64,000 nt of DNA from Streptomyces ferrugineus (GCF_015160855.1 NZ_CP063373.1:3472001-3536000), one strand, 5' to 3'; shown: positions 46,290 to 55,368, counted from the stretch's first letter. The notes: generated by a model from the sequence alone, not told the origin. Numbers and translations are program-made.

Positions 46290-46509
46290 GCTGACGTTCC
46301 TTCCCGTCATTCGTGATCTGCCGAAAGGTACGGTCCTTGCGGACCGCCTGTTCAGACGATGTCGAAATCCTGACCCGGTCCGGCGGAGAGGTGGGTAAAG
46401 CGGAGCTGTCGGTTCCCTGTCCGGTGCTGTCGATTCACTGTCGGCCGCGCCGCACCGCCACTCGCCCGGGTCGCCGTCGACCCTCGCCGCGCGCCAGTAG
46501 CCTGGGGCG

Positions 46510-47274
46510 ATGCTCAAGGAAGTCATCGCGACCCGCTACATCACCCCCCTGCGTGAGGGCGGCTCGCTGCCGGGGCTCGTCGAGGCCGACGACCTCGGGA
46601 CCTACGTCCTGAAGTTCACCGGCGCCGGACAGGGCCGCAAGACACTCGTCGCCGAGGTCGTCTGCGGCGAGCTCGCCCGCAGGCTGGGCCTCAGGGTGCC
46701 CCGGCTGGTGACGGTGGAAGTCGACCCCGTACTGGGGCTCGGCGAACCCGAACAGCAGGTGCAGGAGCTGCTCCGGTCCAGCGGCGGCACCAACCTCGGC
46801 ATGGACTTCCTCTCCGGCGCCCTCGGCTTCGACCCTCTCGCCTTCGAGGTGACCCGCGAGGAAGCCGGCCGCGTCGTCTGGTTCGACGCGCTGGTGAACA
46901 ACGTCGACCGGTCCTGGCGCAACCCCAACCTGCTGATGTGGCAGGGCGAGTTGTGGCTCATCGACCACGGCGCGACCATGATCTGGCACCACAACTGGCC
47001 CGGAGCGCAGACCTCGGCGGAGCGCCCGTACGACGCCTCCGACCACGCCCTCGCCTCCTTCGCGCCCGATGTGCGGGGCGCCGCCGCCGAGTTGGCGCCG
47101 CTGGTCACCGAGGAACTGCTCGCCGAGGTGACCGCCGCGATCCCGGACGCCTGGCTGGTCGGCGAGCCCGGCTTCGAGGCCCCGGACGACCTCCGGCGGG
47201 CGTATGCGAGGCCCCTGCTGGCACGGGCGGCCGTCGTCCATGAGCGCATCACCGGCATCGAGGAGGGCAAGTGA
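46510..47274 (+). CDS. HipA-like kinase domain protein
   Basis: 254 aa. HipA-type kinase fold: K35 in TYVLKFTGAG, catalytic loop NNVDRSWRNPNLL (D133, N138-N140) and metal aspartate D152 in LIDHGA. It lacks the N-terminal HipA domain, so it is a short single-domain form. HipA kinases phosphorylate tRNA synthetases as toxins; the target here is unknown. The stop overlaps the start of the DUF3037 gene, a known partnership. Confidence 0.82.
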   Translation: MLKEVIATRYITPLREGGSLPGLVEADDLGTYVLKFTGAGQGRKTLVAEVVCGELARRLGLRVPRLVTVEVDPVLGLGEPEQQVQELLRSSGGTNLGMDFLSGALGFDPLAFEVTREEAGRVVWFDALVNNVDRSWRNPNLLMWQGELWLIDHGATMIWHHNWPGAQTSAERPYDASDHALASFAPDVRGAAAELAPLVTEELLAEVTAAIPDAWLVGEPGFEAPDDLRRAYARPLLARAAVVHERITGIEEGK

Positions 47275-47723
47275 GCGAGCGCCACATTCACATGGCCGGA
47301 CACGTGGTCGAACGCCACATCATCCGGGGCGGCGAGGCGAACGAGCGGGACGTCTTCGAGTACGCCCTGTTGCGCGTCGTACCCCGAGTCGAACGCGGCG
47401 AGTGCATCAACGCGGGCGTGCTCGTGTACTGCCGGGTCCGGGCCTACGTCGGTGCCCGCACCCACCTCGACGAGGCGCGGCTGCTCGCCCTCGACCCGCG
47501 GGCCGACGTCGCCGGCGTCCGGGCCGCCCTCGGGGCGGTCGAGCGGATCTGCGGTGGCGGCGGGGGGACGGCGGGGCAGGCCGCCGGTGACGACGCCGGG
47601 CGGCGCTTTCGCTGGCTGATCGCGCCACGCTCCACGGTCGTGCAGCCGGGGCCCGTGCACACCGGGCTCACCTCCGATCCGGTGGCCGAGACGGAGCGGC
47701 TGCTCGACCTGTTGGTGAAGTGA
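47271..47723 (+). CDS. DUF3037 family protein
   Basis: 150 aa, GTG overlapping the kinase stop. DUF3037 core: DVFEYALLRVVPRVERGECI with NAGVLVYCR, then the C-terminal FRWLIAPRSTVVQPGPVHTG. DUF3037 proteins are typically encoded directly beside short HipA-like kinases. The biochemical role is unknown; it could be regulator, substrate or antitoxin (inference). Confidence 0.85.
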   Translation: MSERHIHMAGHVVERHIIRGGEANERDVFEYALLRVVPRVERGECINAGVLVYCRVRAYVGARTHLDEARLLALDPRADVAGVRAALGAVERICGGGGGTAGQAAGDDAGRRFRWLIAPRSTVVQPGPVHTGLTSDPVAETERLLDLLVK

Positions 47724-47758
47724 GGATCAGGTAATGGATCACATGGGCGCGGTGGCCG

Positions 47759-47787
47759 TTGACACCGCGTGCCAGGGCTTCTAGCGT
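47759..47787 (+). promoter_or_regulatory. Sigma-70 type promoter of SDR pair
   Basis: TTGACA, 17-bp spacer, TAGCGT. Very close to the HrdB consensus; about 50 bp before the fabG-like start. Confidence 0.78.
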
Positions 47788-47836
47788 CACGTCCATCGAA
47801 GGTACTAAGCGGTCGCTCACCCGAGGAGAGTCACTG

Positions 47837-48598
47837 ATGTCCACCACTGAGCAGCGGGTCGCCGTAGTCACCGGCGCAGCGCGCGGCATCGGCGCCGCCA
47901 CCGCCGTACGACTGGCCGCCGAGGGCCGCGCGGTCGCCGTGATCGACCTCGACGAGGCCGCCTGCAAGGACACCGTGGAGAAGATCACCGCGGCCGGCGG
48001 CAAGGCGATCGCGGTCGGCTGCGACGTCTCCGACGAGGCGCAGGTCGAGGCGGCCGTCGCGCGCATCGCCGAGGAGCTCGGCGCCCCGACGATCCTGGTC
48101 AACAACGCGGGCGTGCTGCGCGACAACCTGCTGTTCAAGATGAGCGTCGCCGACTGGGACACCGTCATGAACGTCCACCTGCGCGGCGCCTTCCTGATGT
48201 CCAAGGCATGCCAGAAGCACATGGTGGACGCGGGCTTCGGCCGGATCGTCAACCTCTCCTCGTCCTCCGCGCTCGGCAACCGCGGCCAGGTCAACTACTC
48301 CGCCGCCAAGGCCGGCCTCCAGGGCTTCACCAAGACCCTCGCCAAGGAACTCGGCAAGTTCGGCGTCACCGCCAACGCCGTCGCCCCCGGCTTCATCGCC
48401 ACCGAGATGACCAAGGCCACCGCCGACCGCGTCGGCATGGGCTTCGAGGACTTCAAGGCCGCGGCCGCCACCCAGATCCCGGTGGCCCGCGTCGGCGAGC
48501 CCGACGACATCGCCAACGCCATCGCCTTCTTCACCGGCGAGGCGGCCGGCTTCGTCTCCGGCCAGGTGCTGTACGTCGCCGGCGGACCGCTCGACTAG
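47837..48598 (+). CDS. SDR family oxidoreductase, FabG-like
   Basis: 253 aa from ATG 47837 (GAGGAGAG upstream). Classical short-chain dehydrogenase: TGAARGIG cofactor loop, D-V at CDVSDEA, NNAG, catalytic S (NLSSSSA) and YSAAK. It resembles 3-oxoacyl-ACP reductase (FabG). No acyl carrier or synthase genes are nearby, so the substrate is not fixed. 19 bp before the second SDR gene. Confidence 0.87.
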   Translation: MSTTEQRVAVVTGAARGIGAATAVRLAAEGRAVAVIDLDEAACKDTVEKITAAGGKAIAVGCDVSDEAQVEAAVARIAEELGAPTILVNNAGVLRDNLLFKMSVADWDTVMNVHLRGAFLMSKACQKHMVDAGFGRIVNLSSSSALGNRGQVNYSAAKAGLQGFTKTLAKELGKFGVTANAVAPGFIATEMTKATADRVGMGFEDFKAAAATQIPVARVGEPDDIANAIAFFTGEAAGFVSGQVLYVAGGPLD

Positions 48599-48617
48599 GG
48601 ACCTGGGAGACACGGAC

Positions 48618-49379
48618 ATGACTGAACTGCCTGCACTCTCCGGCAAGGTCGCCCTGGTCACGGGCGCCAGCCGCGGCATCGGATACGGCGTCGCCGAGGC
48701 GCTCGTCGCGCGCGGCGACCGCGTCGTCATCACCGGCCGGGGCGAGGACGCCCTCAAGGAGGCCGTCGAACGGCTCGGTGCCGACCGCGCCGTCTACGTG
48801 GCCGGCAAGGCGCACGACGAAGCCCACCAGGCCGTCGCCGTCGAGCGCGCCATGGACGCTTTCGGCCGGGTCGACTACCTGGTCAACAACGCCGGTACCA
48901 ACCCGGTGTTCGGGCCGCTCGCCGATCTCGACCTGGGCGTCGCCCGCAAGGTCTTCGAGACCAACGTGATCTCGGCCCTGGGCTTCGCGCAGAAGACCTG
49001 GCACGCCTGGCAGAAGGACAACGGCGGCGCGATCGTCAACATCGCCTCCGTCGCGGGCATCGCGCCCTCGCCGTTCATCGCCGCCTACGGCGTCAGCAAG
49101 GCCGCGATGATCAACCTCACCCAGCAGATGGCGCACGAGTTCGCGCCCAAGGTGCGGGTCAACGCGATCGCCCCGGCCGTGGTGAAGACCAAGTTCGCGC
49201 AGGCCCTGTACGAGGGCCGGGAGGCGGAGGCCGCCGCCTCCTACCCGCTGGGCCGGCTCGGCGTGCCCTCCGACATCGGCGGCGCCGCCGCGTTCCTCAC
49301 CTCCGAGCAGTCGGACTGGATCACCGGCCAGACCCTCGTCGTCGACGGCGGCATCTTCCTCAACGCCGGCGTGGGCTGA
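48618..49379 (+). CDS. SDR family oxidoreductase
   Basis: 253 aa. TGASRGIG loop, NNAGTNP, catalytic IASVAG and YGVSK motifs and the C-terminal TGQTLVVDGGIF. The same length as the preceding SDR but only moderately similar, so likely an old paralogue. Cotranscribed with it; probably acts on a related alcohol/ketone pair. Substrate unknown. Confidence 0.87.
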   Translation: MTELPALSGKVALVTGASRGIGYGVAEALVARGDRVVITGRGEDALKEAVERLGADRAVYVAGKAHDEAHQAVAVERAMDAFGRVDYLVNNAGTNPVFGPLADLDLGVARKVFETNVISALGFAQKTWHAWQKDNGGAIVNIASVAGIAPSPFIAAYGVSKAAMINLTQQMAHEFAPKVRVNAIAPAVVKTKFAQALYEGREAEAAASYPLGRLGVPSDIGGAAAFLTSEQSDWITGQTLVVDGGIFLNAGVG

Positions 49380-49403
49380 CACCCGGGACACGACACCGAC
49401 ACC

Positions 49404-49440
49404 GACACGGGCGCCGCCGGACATCGGCGGCGCCCGTGTC
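49404..49440. terminator. Terminator after SDR pair
   Basis: Perfect 16-bp stem GACACGGGCGCCGCCG/CGGCGGCGCCCGTGTC with a 5-nt loop, 24 bp after the stop codon. Confidence 0.88.
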
Positions 49441-49582
49441 GACGTATCGGAAGATCACTAAACCTCTGACAACGTAGTCACCGGAAGAACGAACAAGTGC
49501 TCCGTGAGACAGGAGGTCCAACGGCCGGAACACTGCGGTATCGTCTGCCGACCCTTGGTATGGCAGATCGAGGAGCGTGCGC

Positions 49583-51163
49583 GTGTTCAACCGGATCCGA
49601 CGCCTGCGGCAGGTGGCGGCCATCGCGTCCATATCGTCCCTGGTGGCAGGGTGCGGTGTCCTCTCGTCCGATTCGACGGAGGAGGAGGGCCCGATCGTCG
49701 TGGGGACGACCGCGGCCCCGAGCACCCTGGATCCCGCCGCGTCCTGGGACAGCTCCTGGGAACTGTTCCGCAACATTTACCAGACCCTGCTGAGCTACCC
49801 GCCCGGCTCGACCACCCCCGAGCCCGACGCCGCCGAGAACTGCCGGTTCACCGACAACTCGAACATGAAGTACCAGTGCGAGCTGCGCGAGGGCCTGACC
49901 TTCTCCGACGGGCACACCCTCGACGCCAAGGCCGTCAAGCACTCGGTCGACCGCATCCGGAAGATCAACGTCAAGACCGGCCCCGCCGGTCTGCTGGGCA
50001 GCCTCGAACGGGTCCAGGTGCTGAACGACCGCGAGGTGGTCTTCCACCTCAACAAGGCCGACGCGACCTTCCCGTTCGTCCTCGCCACTCCCGCCATGTC
50101 GATCGTCGACCCCGAGGAGTACCCCGAGGACAAGCTCCGCGAGGGGGGCTCCATCGTCGGGTCCGGTCCGTACACCCTGTCTTCGTACGACGACGGCAAC
50201 CAGGCCGAGCTCGTCAAGAACGACAGCTACAAGGGCATCGCGGAGCGCAAGCACAGTGCGGTGACCATCCGCTACTACCAGGACTCGCCCACCATGGTCG
50301 CCGCGCTGCGCGACAAGAAGCTCGACGTCGCCTTCCGCGGGCTCGCCGCCGACGACATCGTCGACATCCAGGCCGACGACGATGACGACCTCCAGATGAT
50401 CGAGGGCTCCGGCACCGAGATCAACTACCTGGTGTTCAACCCCAAGGACCCCATGGCCGGCAAGTCCGCCGTCCGCAAGGCCATCGCCCAGGTCGTCGAC
50501 CGCCCGGCGATCGCCCACAAGGTCTACAAGGACACCGTCGAGCCGTTGTACTCCATGGTCCCCAAGGGCCTGACCGGGCACACCACCGGCTTCTTCGACG
50601 ACTACGGCGAGCCCAGCACGTCCAAGGCCCGCAAGATCCTCGCCGAGGCCGACATCTCGACCCCCGTCCCGCTCACCCTCTGGTACACCAGCGACCGCTA
50701 CGGCTCCGCCACCAAGGCGGAGTTCGAGGAGCTGAAGAAGCAGCTCGACGCGTCCGGCCTGTTCGAGATCACCCTCAAGTCCCGCCCCTGGAAGACGTAC
50801 GTCGAGGGTTACCAGAACGGCGAGTACGCGGTCTTCGGGCGCGGCTGGTTCCCCGACTTCCCCGACGCGGACAACTTCATCGCGCCGTTCGTCGGCGAGC
50901 AGAACGCGCTCGGCACGCCCTATCTGGCGCCCAGGATCACCGACGACCTGCTGCCCAACTCCCGTGCCCAGAGCGACCGGGCCAACGTCGTGAAGGACTT
51001 CGAGGACGCCCAGCGCATCCTGGTCGACGACGCGCGGCTGCTGCCGCTGTGGCAGGGCCGGCAGTACGTGGCCGCGAGCTCGGAGGTCTCCGGGGCCGAG
51101 CGGGCGCTGGACCCGTCGACGATCATGATGGTGGGGGAGCTGTCCCGCAAGACCAGCTGGTAG
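49583..51163 (+). CDS. ABC transporter substrate-binding lipoprotein, family 5
   Basis: 526 aa from GTG 49583, which is well placed after GAGGAGC (GTG 49577 is too close). Lipobox LVAGC near residue 24. Family 5 (peptide/nickel-type) solute-binding protein: IVVGTTAAPSTLDPAASWDS, LREGLTFSDGHTLDAKAVKH and VFGRGWFPDFPDADNFIAPF. No permease or ATPase gene is beside it, so it works alone or with an unlinked transporter. Ligand unknown. Confidence 0.87.
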   Translation: MFNRIRRLRQVAAIASISSLVAGCGVLSSDSTEEEGPIVVGTTAAPSTLDPAASWDSSWELFRNIYQTLLSYPPGSTTPEPDAAENCRFTDNSNMKYQCELREGLTFSDGHTLDAKAVKHSVDRIRKINVKTGPAGLLGSLERVQVLNDREVVFHLNKADATFPFVLATPAMSIVDPEEYPEDKLREGGSIVGSGPYTLSSYDDGNQAELVKNDSYKGIAERKHSAVTIRYYQDSPTMVAALRDKKLDVAFRGLAADDIVDIQADDDDDLQMIEGSGTEINYLVFNPKDPMAGKSAVRKAIAQVVDRPAIAHKVYKDTVEPLYSMVPKGLTGHTTGFFDDYGEPSTSKARKILAEADISTPVPLTLWYTSDRYGSATKAEFEELKKQLDASGLFEITLKSRPWKTYVEGYQNGEYAVFGRGWFPDFPDADNFIAPFVGEQNALGTPYLAPRITDDLLPNSRAQSDRANVVKDFEDAQRILVDDARLLPLWQGRQYVAASSEVSGAERALDPSTIMMVGELSRKTSW

Positions 51164-51191
51164 TCGACGGGATGTGCGGTGGGCGGGGCGA

Positions 51192-51214
51192 TTGTCAGTG
51201 GCCGCCTGTAGGTT
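51192..51214 (+). promoter_or_regulatory. DNA-damage (PafBC/RecA-NDp type) promoter of ung
   Basis: TTGTCAGTG, 8-bp spacer, TAGGTT: a full match to the actinobacterial damage promoter TTGTCRGTG-N8-TAnnnT, about 69 bp before the ung GTG. Confidence 0.82.
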
Positions 51215-51282
51215 CGGAGAACTGGAAGTGACCGCTGCGCGGTCGCCCCTCACTGTTCGCCGCACATCGTAAGGAAGTTGAC

Positions 51283-51966
51283 GTGACCGACATCGCCATG
51301 CTGCCCGAGTCCTGGCGCGGGGTTCTGGGCGACGAACTGCAGCAGCCCTACTTCAAGGAGCTGACCGAGTTCGTCGAGGAGGAGCGGGCGAAGGGTCCCG
51401 TCTACCCGCCGCGCGAGGAGGTCTTCGCGGCGCTGGACGCGACACCGTACGAGAAGGTGAAGGTCCTCATCCTCGGCCAGGACCCGTATCACGGCGAGGG
51501 CCAGGGACACGGCCTGTGCTTCTCGGTCCGCCCCGGGGTGAAGACGCCGCCCTCGCTGCGCAACATCTACAAGGAGATGCAGCAGGAGCTCGGCCACCCC
51601 GTCCCCGACAACGGCTATCTGATGCCGTGGGCCGAGCAGGGCGTCCTGCTGCTCAACGCGGTGCTGACGGTCCGCGCCGGCGAGGCGAACTCGCACAAGG
51701 GCAAGGGCTGGGAGAAGTTCACCGACGCCGTCATCAAGGCCGTGGCCGGCCGGCCCGACCCCGCGGTGTTCGTGCTGTGGGGCAACTACGCCCAGAAGAA
51801 GCTCCCGCTCATCGACGAGACGCGGCATGTGGTGGTGAAGGGGGCGCACCCCTCGCCGCTGTCCGCGAAGAAGTTCTTCGGCTCCCACCCGTTCACACAG
51901 ATCAACGAGGCGGTGGCCCGGCAGGGGCACGAGCCGATCGACTGGCGGATTCCTGACCTGGGCTGA
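51283..51966 (+). CDS. ung: Uracil-DNA glycosylase, family 1
   Basis: 227 aa, GTG start. Catalytic water-activating D67 in GQDPYHGEGQ, uracil pocket LCFSV, the LLLNAVLTV strand and H189 in GAHPSPLSAKKFFG. It removes uracil from DNA at the start of base excision repair. A damage-type promoter precedes it. Confidence 0.96.
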   Translation: MTDIAMLPESWRGVLGDELQQPYFKELTEFVEEERAKGPVYPPREEVFAALDATPYEKVKVLILGQDPYHGEGQGHGLCFSVRPGVKTPPSLRNIYKEMQQELGHPVPDNGYLMPWAEQGVLLLNAVLTVRAGEANSHKGKGWEKFTDAVIKAVAGRPDPAVFVLWGNYAQKKLPLIDETRHVVVKGAHPSPLSAKKFFGSHPFTQINEAVARQGHEPIDWRIPDLG

Positions 51967-51999
51967 TCTTGGTTGGCGGCCACGGTCTCGGCGGCGGGG

Positions 52000-52990
52000 G
52001 GCGGGGGATGTCGGCCGACGGCCGGTTCTTCGCCGGGGGCGAGGCGGGCAGCCGTTGGCCGGATTCGCTGCCGGCGCGCTGATGCCATCCGGGGATGGAT
52101 CCCTTGCCGGGGGGGCGCCCGTCGACCGGATCCTTCGCTGGGCCGGTGTCTCATGGGGCCGGTCGCGCGCGGGGTGCTTGCTTCGCTGGGCTGGTTCCTC
52201 GCGGGCCGGTTCCGCGCGGAGGGGGCTTCCTGCGCTGGACGGTTCCTTGTCAGGTTGGTTCGGGGGCGGAGCCGCGCCTCGTCGGGCGGGCCATGCGGCG
52301 GGGTCGTTCTTCGTAGGGGCGGTTTCCGGTCGGGCCGGTTCCGGTGCTGGGTCGGCTCCTCGTCCGGCGGCCTCGCGCGGGGTCGGTTGGGGTCGGTTGG
52401 GGGGCGAGCCGCCTTCGCCGGGTGGGCCTCGTGTGGGGTCGGTTATTGGCTGGGGTGGCCTTTGGTCGGGTCGGTTGTGTGCTGGGGCGGCGTCTCGCAG
52501 GTTGGTTCTGTGCTGGGTCGCCTCCTCGCTGGGTGGGCTCGTGCGGGGTTGGTTGGGGAAGGCGGGGCCGCCTTCGCCGGTGGGGCTCGTGTGGGGTCGG
52601 TTATTGGCGGGAGTGGCCTCCCGGCGGGGCGTACCGCGGCGGTCGGTTTCGCGGTGGGCCGGTGTCTCGCAGGGTCGGTTCCGGTGCTGGGTCGGCTCTT
52701 CGCCCGGCGGCCTCGCGCGGGGTGGGTGCTTCGCTGGGGCGGCTTCTCGGTGGGTCGGCTCGCGGGTGGGGCGGTCCCTCGCGGGGTCGGTTTGATGGTG
52801 GGCGGTCCCTCGCGGGGTCGGTTTGATGGTGGGCGGTCCCTCGCGGGGTCGGTTTGATGGTGGGGCGGCCCCTCGCGGGGTCGGTTCCATGGTGGGGCGG
52901 CCCCTCGCCGGGTAGCCCCTCGCCCGGCCGACCCGCGGTGTGCATGCCCTCCACCGGTTGGCTCTCGCCCGGGGTGGTTCTTCGCTCTGA
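52000..52990. repeat. G/T-skewed imperfect repeat region
   Basis: About 1 kb after ung in which the plus strand is rich in G and T, built from short units such as GGGTCGGTT and GGGGCGG. Larger repeats include GTGCTGGGTCG-type blocks at 52344, 52510 and 52684 (about 170 bp apart) and a CTTCGCCGG-to-TCGGTTATTGGC block at 52413 and 52572. Long frames over it (such as 51973-52857 and the antisense of 952 codons) are compositional, not genes. Confidence 0.8.
52771..52912. repeat. 31-32 bp tandem repeat, five copies
   Basis: Units starting GCGG(T/C)CCCTCGC at 52771, 52802, 52833, 52865 and 52897. The first three are essentially identical across 31 bp, the last two slightly diverged with a 32-bp period. 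No spacers, so not CRISPR. Confidence 0.9.
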
Positions 52991-53085
52991 CCAGGCCGGT
53001 GTCGTACGGAGCCGCCTGACCGGGATTGTCGGTGGGGGCCGTTAGCGTCGGGAGGAACCCAGCCGACGAGGGCCCGGAGGACGCG

Positions 53086-53541
53086 GTGGCGGAGCGACAG
53101 GAGCAGACGGCGCCGGACGCCGTGCTGACGCGGATCGGGCAGGTGGTGATGCTCCATCACGCCGGGGACCGTGAGGAGGCCCGGCGCCGCCTGCTGGACC
53201 TGTGGACGGAGCTCGGCGAGGGCGGCGACCCACTGCACCGGTGCACGCTGGCCCACTACCTGGCCGACACACAGGACGACCCCACGGACGAACTGGCCTG
53301 GGATCTGCGGGCGTTGACGGAGGCGGAGGGGGCCAGAAGCGCGGTCGCGGTACGGGCGCTGTACCCCTCGCTGCATCTCAACCTGGCCGCCGACTATGTG
53401 AAGCTCGACCGCGAGGAGGCCGCGCGCGTGCACCTGCGGCGGGCGCGAGGGGCGGCGGGGGTGCTGGGGGACGACAGTTACGGGGATGGGGTGCGCGCGG
53501 AGATCCGGCGGTTGGAGGGGTGGTTGGGGGAGGGGGTGTAA
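53086..53541 (+). CDS. Tetratricopeptide-like helical protein
   Basis: 151 aa from GTG 53086 (CGGAGG 6 nt upstream). All-helical and TPR-like: VLTRIGQVVMLHHAGDREEA, CTLAHYLADTQDDPTDELAW, then LHLNLAADYVKLDREEAARV and HLRRARGAAG. Proteins like this are common Streptomyces hypotheticals. No partner is obvious; function unknown. Confidence 0.78.
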   Translation: MAERQEQTAPDAVLTRIGQVVMLHHAGDREEARRRLLDLWTELGEGGDPLHRCTLAHYLADTQDDPTDELAWDLRALTEAEGARSAVAVRALYPSLHLNLAADYVKLDREEAARVHLRRARGAAGVLGDDSYGDGVRAEIRRLEGWLGEGV

Positions 53542-53561
53542 GGGGAGGCAGCGGGTCGCCC

Positions 53562-54047
53562 TCACTGTCCGTACGTCTGCTCGCAGATCCTCGACTCGGG
53601 GCTGTCCGGCCTCCAGCCGCCGTACTTCCTGCCCAGCGCGCAGATGTCCCCGTTCCCCTGGACCTCCTTGGGCAGCGACGCCGACACGTCGGGGGCCGGG
53701 GCGGCGGGCTGTCGTGGAACGTGGGGCGCGGAGTGCTGCGGGCGACGGGGCTCGTGCGGTTCGGGGCGGGAGCGCGCCGGCGGGGATGTGGGGTGTGCCG
53801 GTGCCGTGGCGGGCGCGGAGGGGGCGGCCGAGGGCGTGGGGTCCGGGCCGTCGATCAGGGCCAGGGCCTCGCGGGCCGGTGCCTGGACGACCTCGGGTTG
53901 CGTGGGGCCGCTCGGCCGGGGAGCCGGTGGCTGGGAGGGTGCCGTCGGTGTGCCGGAGGCCGGCGGGCGCTGGACCGTCGTACAGCCGGCAAGGGCCGAG
54001 ACGGCCACGGTGACCAGGAGCGTTGCGGTGGTCGTCGTTCGATGCAC
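53562..54047 (-). CDS. Predicted lipoprotein of unknown function
   Basis: 161 aa from GTG 54047 (the longer frame to 54110 has no ribosome binding site). Sec-type signal with lipobox LAGC near residue 21, then about 100 Pro/Ala/Ser-rich residues as a wall-spanning linker. The C-terminal domain of about 30 residues (ICALGRKYGGWRPDSPESRI) contains two cysteines, probably a disulphide. Small Streptomyces lipoproteins with this C-terminus are known but uncharacterised. Confidence 0.68.
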   Translation of the reverse strand: MHRTTTTATLLVTVAVSALAGCTTVQRPPASGTPTAPSQPPAPRPSGPTQPEVVQAPAREALALIDGPDPTPSAAPSAPATAPAHPTSPPARSRPEPHEPRRPQHSAPHVPRQPAAPAPDVSASLPKEVQGNGDICALGRKYGGWRPDSPESRICEQTYGQ

Positions 54048-54159
54048 CCGCGCAACTCTGCTGGTTCGGGCGGCCGTTGGGGCGGGAGACGAGCAGAGGT
54101 TGATCCACACGGGTGATCTCCGTCCCCGTACGGGCGGCGCCGGCCCGTCCCGGCTGACG

Positions 54160-54672
54160 TCAGTCGCCGGTGGCGCCGTCGATGCGCTCGCGGATCAGGT
54201 CCGCGTGGCCGTTGTGACGGGCGTACTCCTCGATCATGTGCGTGTAGATCCAGCGCAGGTTGAACTGCTTGCCGGTGCGCCTGCTGCGGCCCTTGGAGAG
54301 GTCGTCGAGGCCGAAGCGGGCCGCCTGGTGCCGGGCGGCCTCGATCTCCTCCTGCCAGGTGGAGTGGATCTCCCGCCAGGTGTCCGTCTCGGTGACGCGG
54401 AAGTCGCGGTCCGGGTCCTCCTCGGTGAAGAAGAGCGGCTCGGCGTCCTCGTCCGCGAGGACCGTGCGGAACCAGGACCGCTCCACGTCGGCCATGTGCC
54501 GCACGAGCCCCATCAGACTCAGCGTGGACGGCTCGACGGCGGCCGTCCGGAGCTGGGCGTCGGTCAGCCCTTCGCACTTCCACGCCAGGGTCTTGCGGTG
54601 ATAGTCCAGCCAGCCCTCCAGCATGCTGCGTTCGTCGGCGGTGGTCGCGGGCTCCTCGCGTGCGGTCGTCAT
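54160..54672 (-). CDS. DinB-like (DUF664) metal-binding four-helix protein
   Basis: 170 aa from ATG 54672. DinB/YfiT-like four-helix bundle with the expected metal histidines in LMGLVRHMADVERSWF and in THMIEEYARHNGHADLIRE. The superfamily includes bacillithiol and mycothiol transferases. Here the substrate is unknown; a mycothiol-dependent role is possible. Confidence 0.83.
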   Translation of the reverse strand: MTTAREEPATTADERSMLEGWLDYHRKTLAWKCEGLTDAQLRTAAVEPSTLSLMGLVRHMADVERSWFRTVLADEDAEPLFFTEEDPDRDFRVTETDTWREIHSTWQEEIEAARHQAARFGLDDLSKGRSRRTGKQFNLRWIYTHMIEEYARHNGHADLIRERIDGATGD

Positions 54673-54732
54673 GCCCGTATCGTTGCTCAACTCATGCCGA
54701 TTCACCATGAGTTTTCATCCCTGCCGCGCCCG

Positions 54733-54759
54733 CCGGACTCACCGGACTCACCGGACTCA
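54733..54759. repeat. 9-bp tandem repeat, three copies
   Basis: CCGGACTCA at 54733, 54742 and 54751, downstream of and overlapping the stop of the TetR gene. Probably slippage; no function assigned. Confidence 0.7.
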
Positions 54760-55347
54760 CCGGCCGAACATCCCGCCGAGCAACTCGCGCAGCCCCGCCC
54801 GCACCTGCTCCAGGCTCGGCACCTGCGCGCTGAAGGACCCCGCCACGCAGCTGAACATCAGCCCGTCCGCCCAGGCGACCAGGGACAGCGCGTGCCGTTC
54901 CGGGGCCGTCGAGCCCAGCGCGGTCACCAGGGCGGTGAGCTGGTCGCGGAAGCGGGCGCCCGTCGCGTCGAAGTAGGCGCGCAGCTCGGGGCGGCGCGTG
55001 GCCTCCAGGGCGAGTTCGTAGCGGGCGAGGGTGAGGTCGCGGTTGTGGGTCAGGGCGCGGTGCGTCGCCAGCGCAAGGCCGTCGACCAGTGAGTCCAGGC
55101 CGCCCCGCGGGTCAGGCATCTCCTCCAGCGCCAGCACCCGCGCCTCGCGTTCGGCGAGCCGGCGGACCGCCAGTTCCAGCAGGGCCTGCCGGGTGCGCGC
55201 CAGGTTGGAGGTGGAGCCCTGCGGCAGCCCGGCCGCCTCGTCGACCGCCCGGTGCGTGAGCCCCCGCATACCGCGCTCGGTGAGCAGGGCGAGGGCGGTG
55301 TCGGCGACGAGATCGGCGCGTGCGGCGCCCGCGGAGCGTACGGACAT
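54757..55347 (-). CDS. TetR family transcriptional regulator
   Basis: 196 aa from ATG 55347. N-terminal helix-turn-helix (VADTALALLTERGMRGLTHR, AVDEAAGLPQGSTSNLARTR) and a ligand-binding C-terminal domain with LSLVAWADGLMFSCVAGSFS. Divergent from a flavin monooxygenase gene with two operator sites between, so it most likely represses that gene and itself. Confidence 0.87.
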   Translation of the reverse strand: MSVRSAGAARADLVADTALALLTERGMRGLTHRAVDEAAGLPQGSTSNLARTRQALLELAVRRLAEREARVLALEEMPDPRGGLDSLVDGLALATHRALTHNRDLTLARYELALEATRRPELRAYFDATGARFRDQLTALVTALGSTAPERHALSLVAWADGLMFSCVAGSFSAQVPSLEQVRAGLRELLGGMFGR

Positions 55348-55368
55348 GGAGATCAATCTATCCCTCGC

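Noticed and set aside
51973..52857. Plus-strand ORFs over the G/T repeats
   Set aside because: Translation is only Gly/Arg/Ser/Val repeats; no ribosome binding site; several frames open at once.
52771..52912. CRISPR array
   Set aside because: Units are directly adjacent with no spacers and no cas genes nearby; simple tandem repeat.
51250..54108. 952-codon minus-strand frame
   Set aside because: Crosses ung, the repeat region and other genes; Pro/Arg/Thr-rich repeat translation with no domain.
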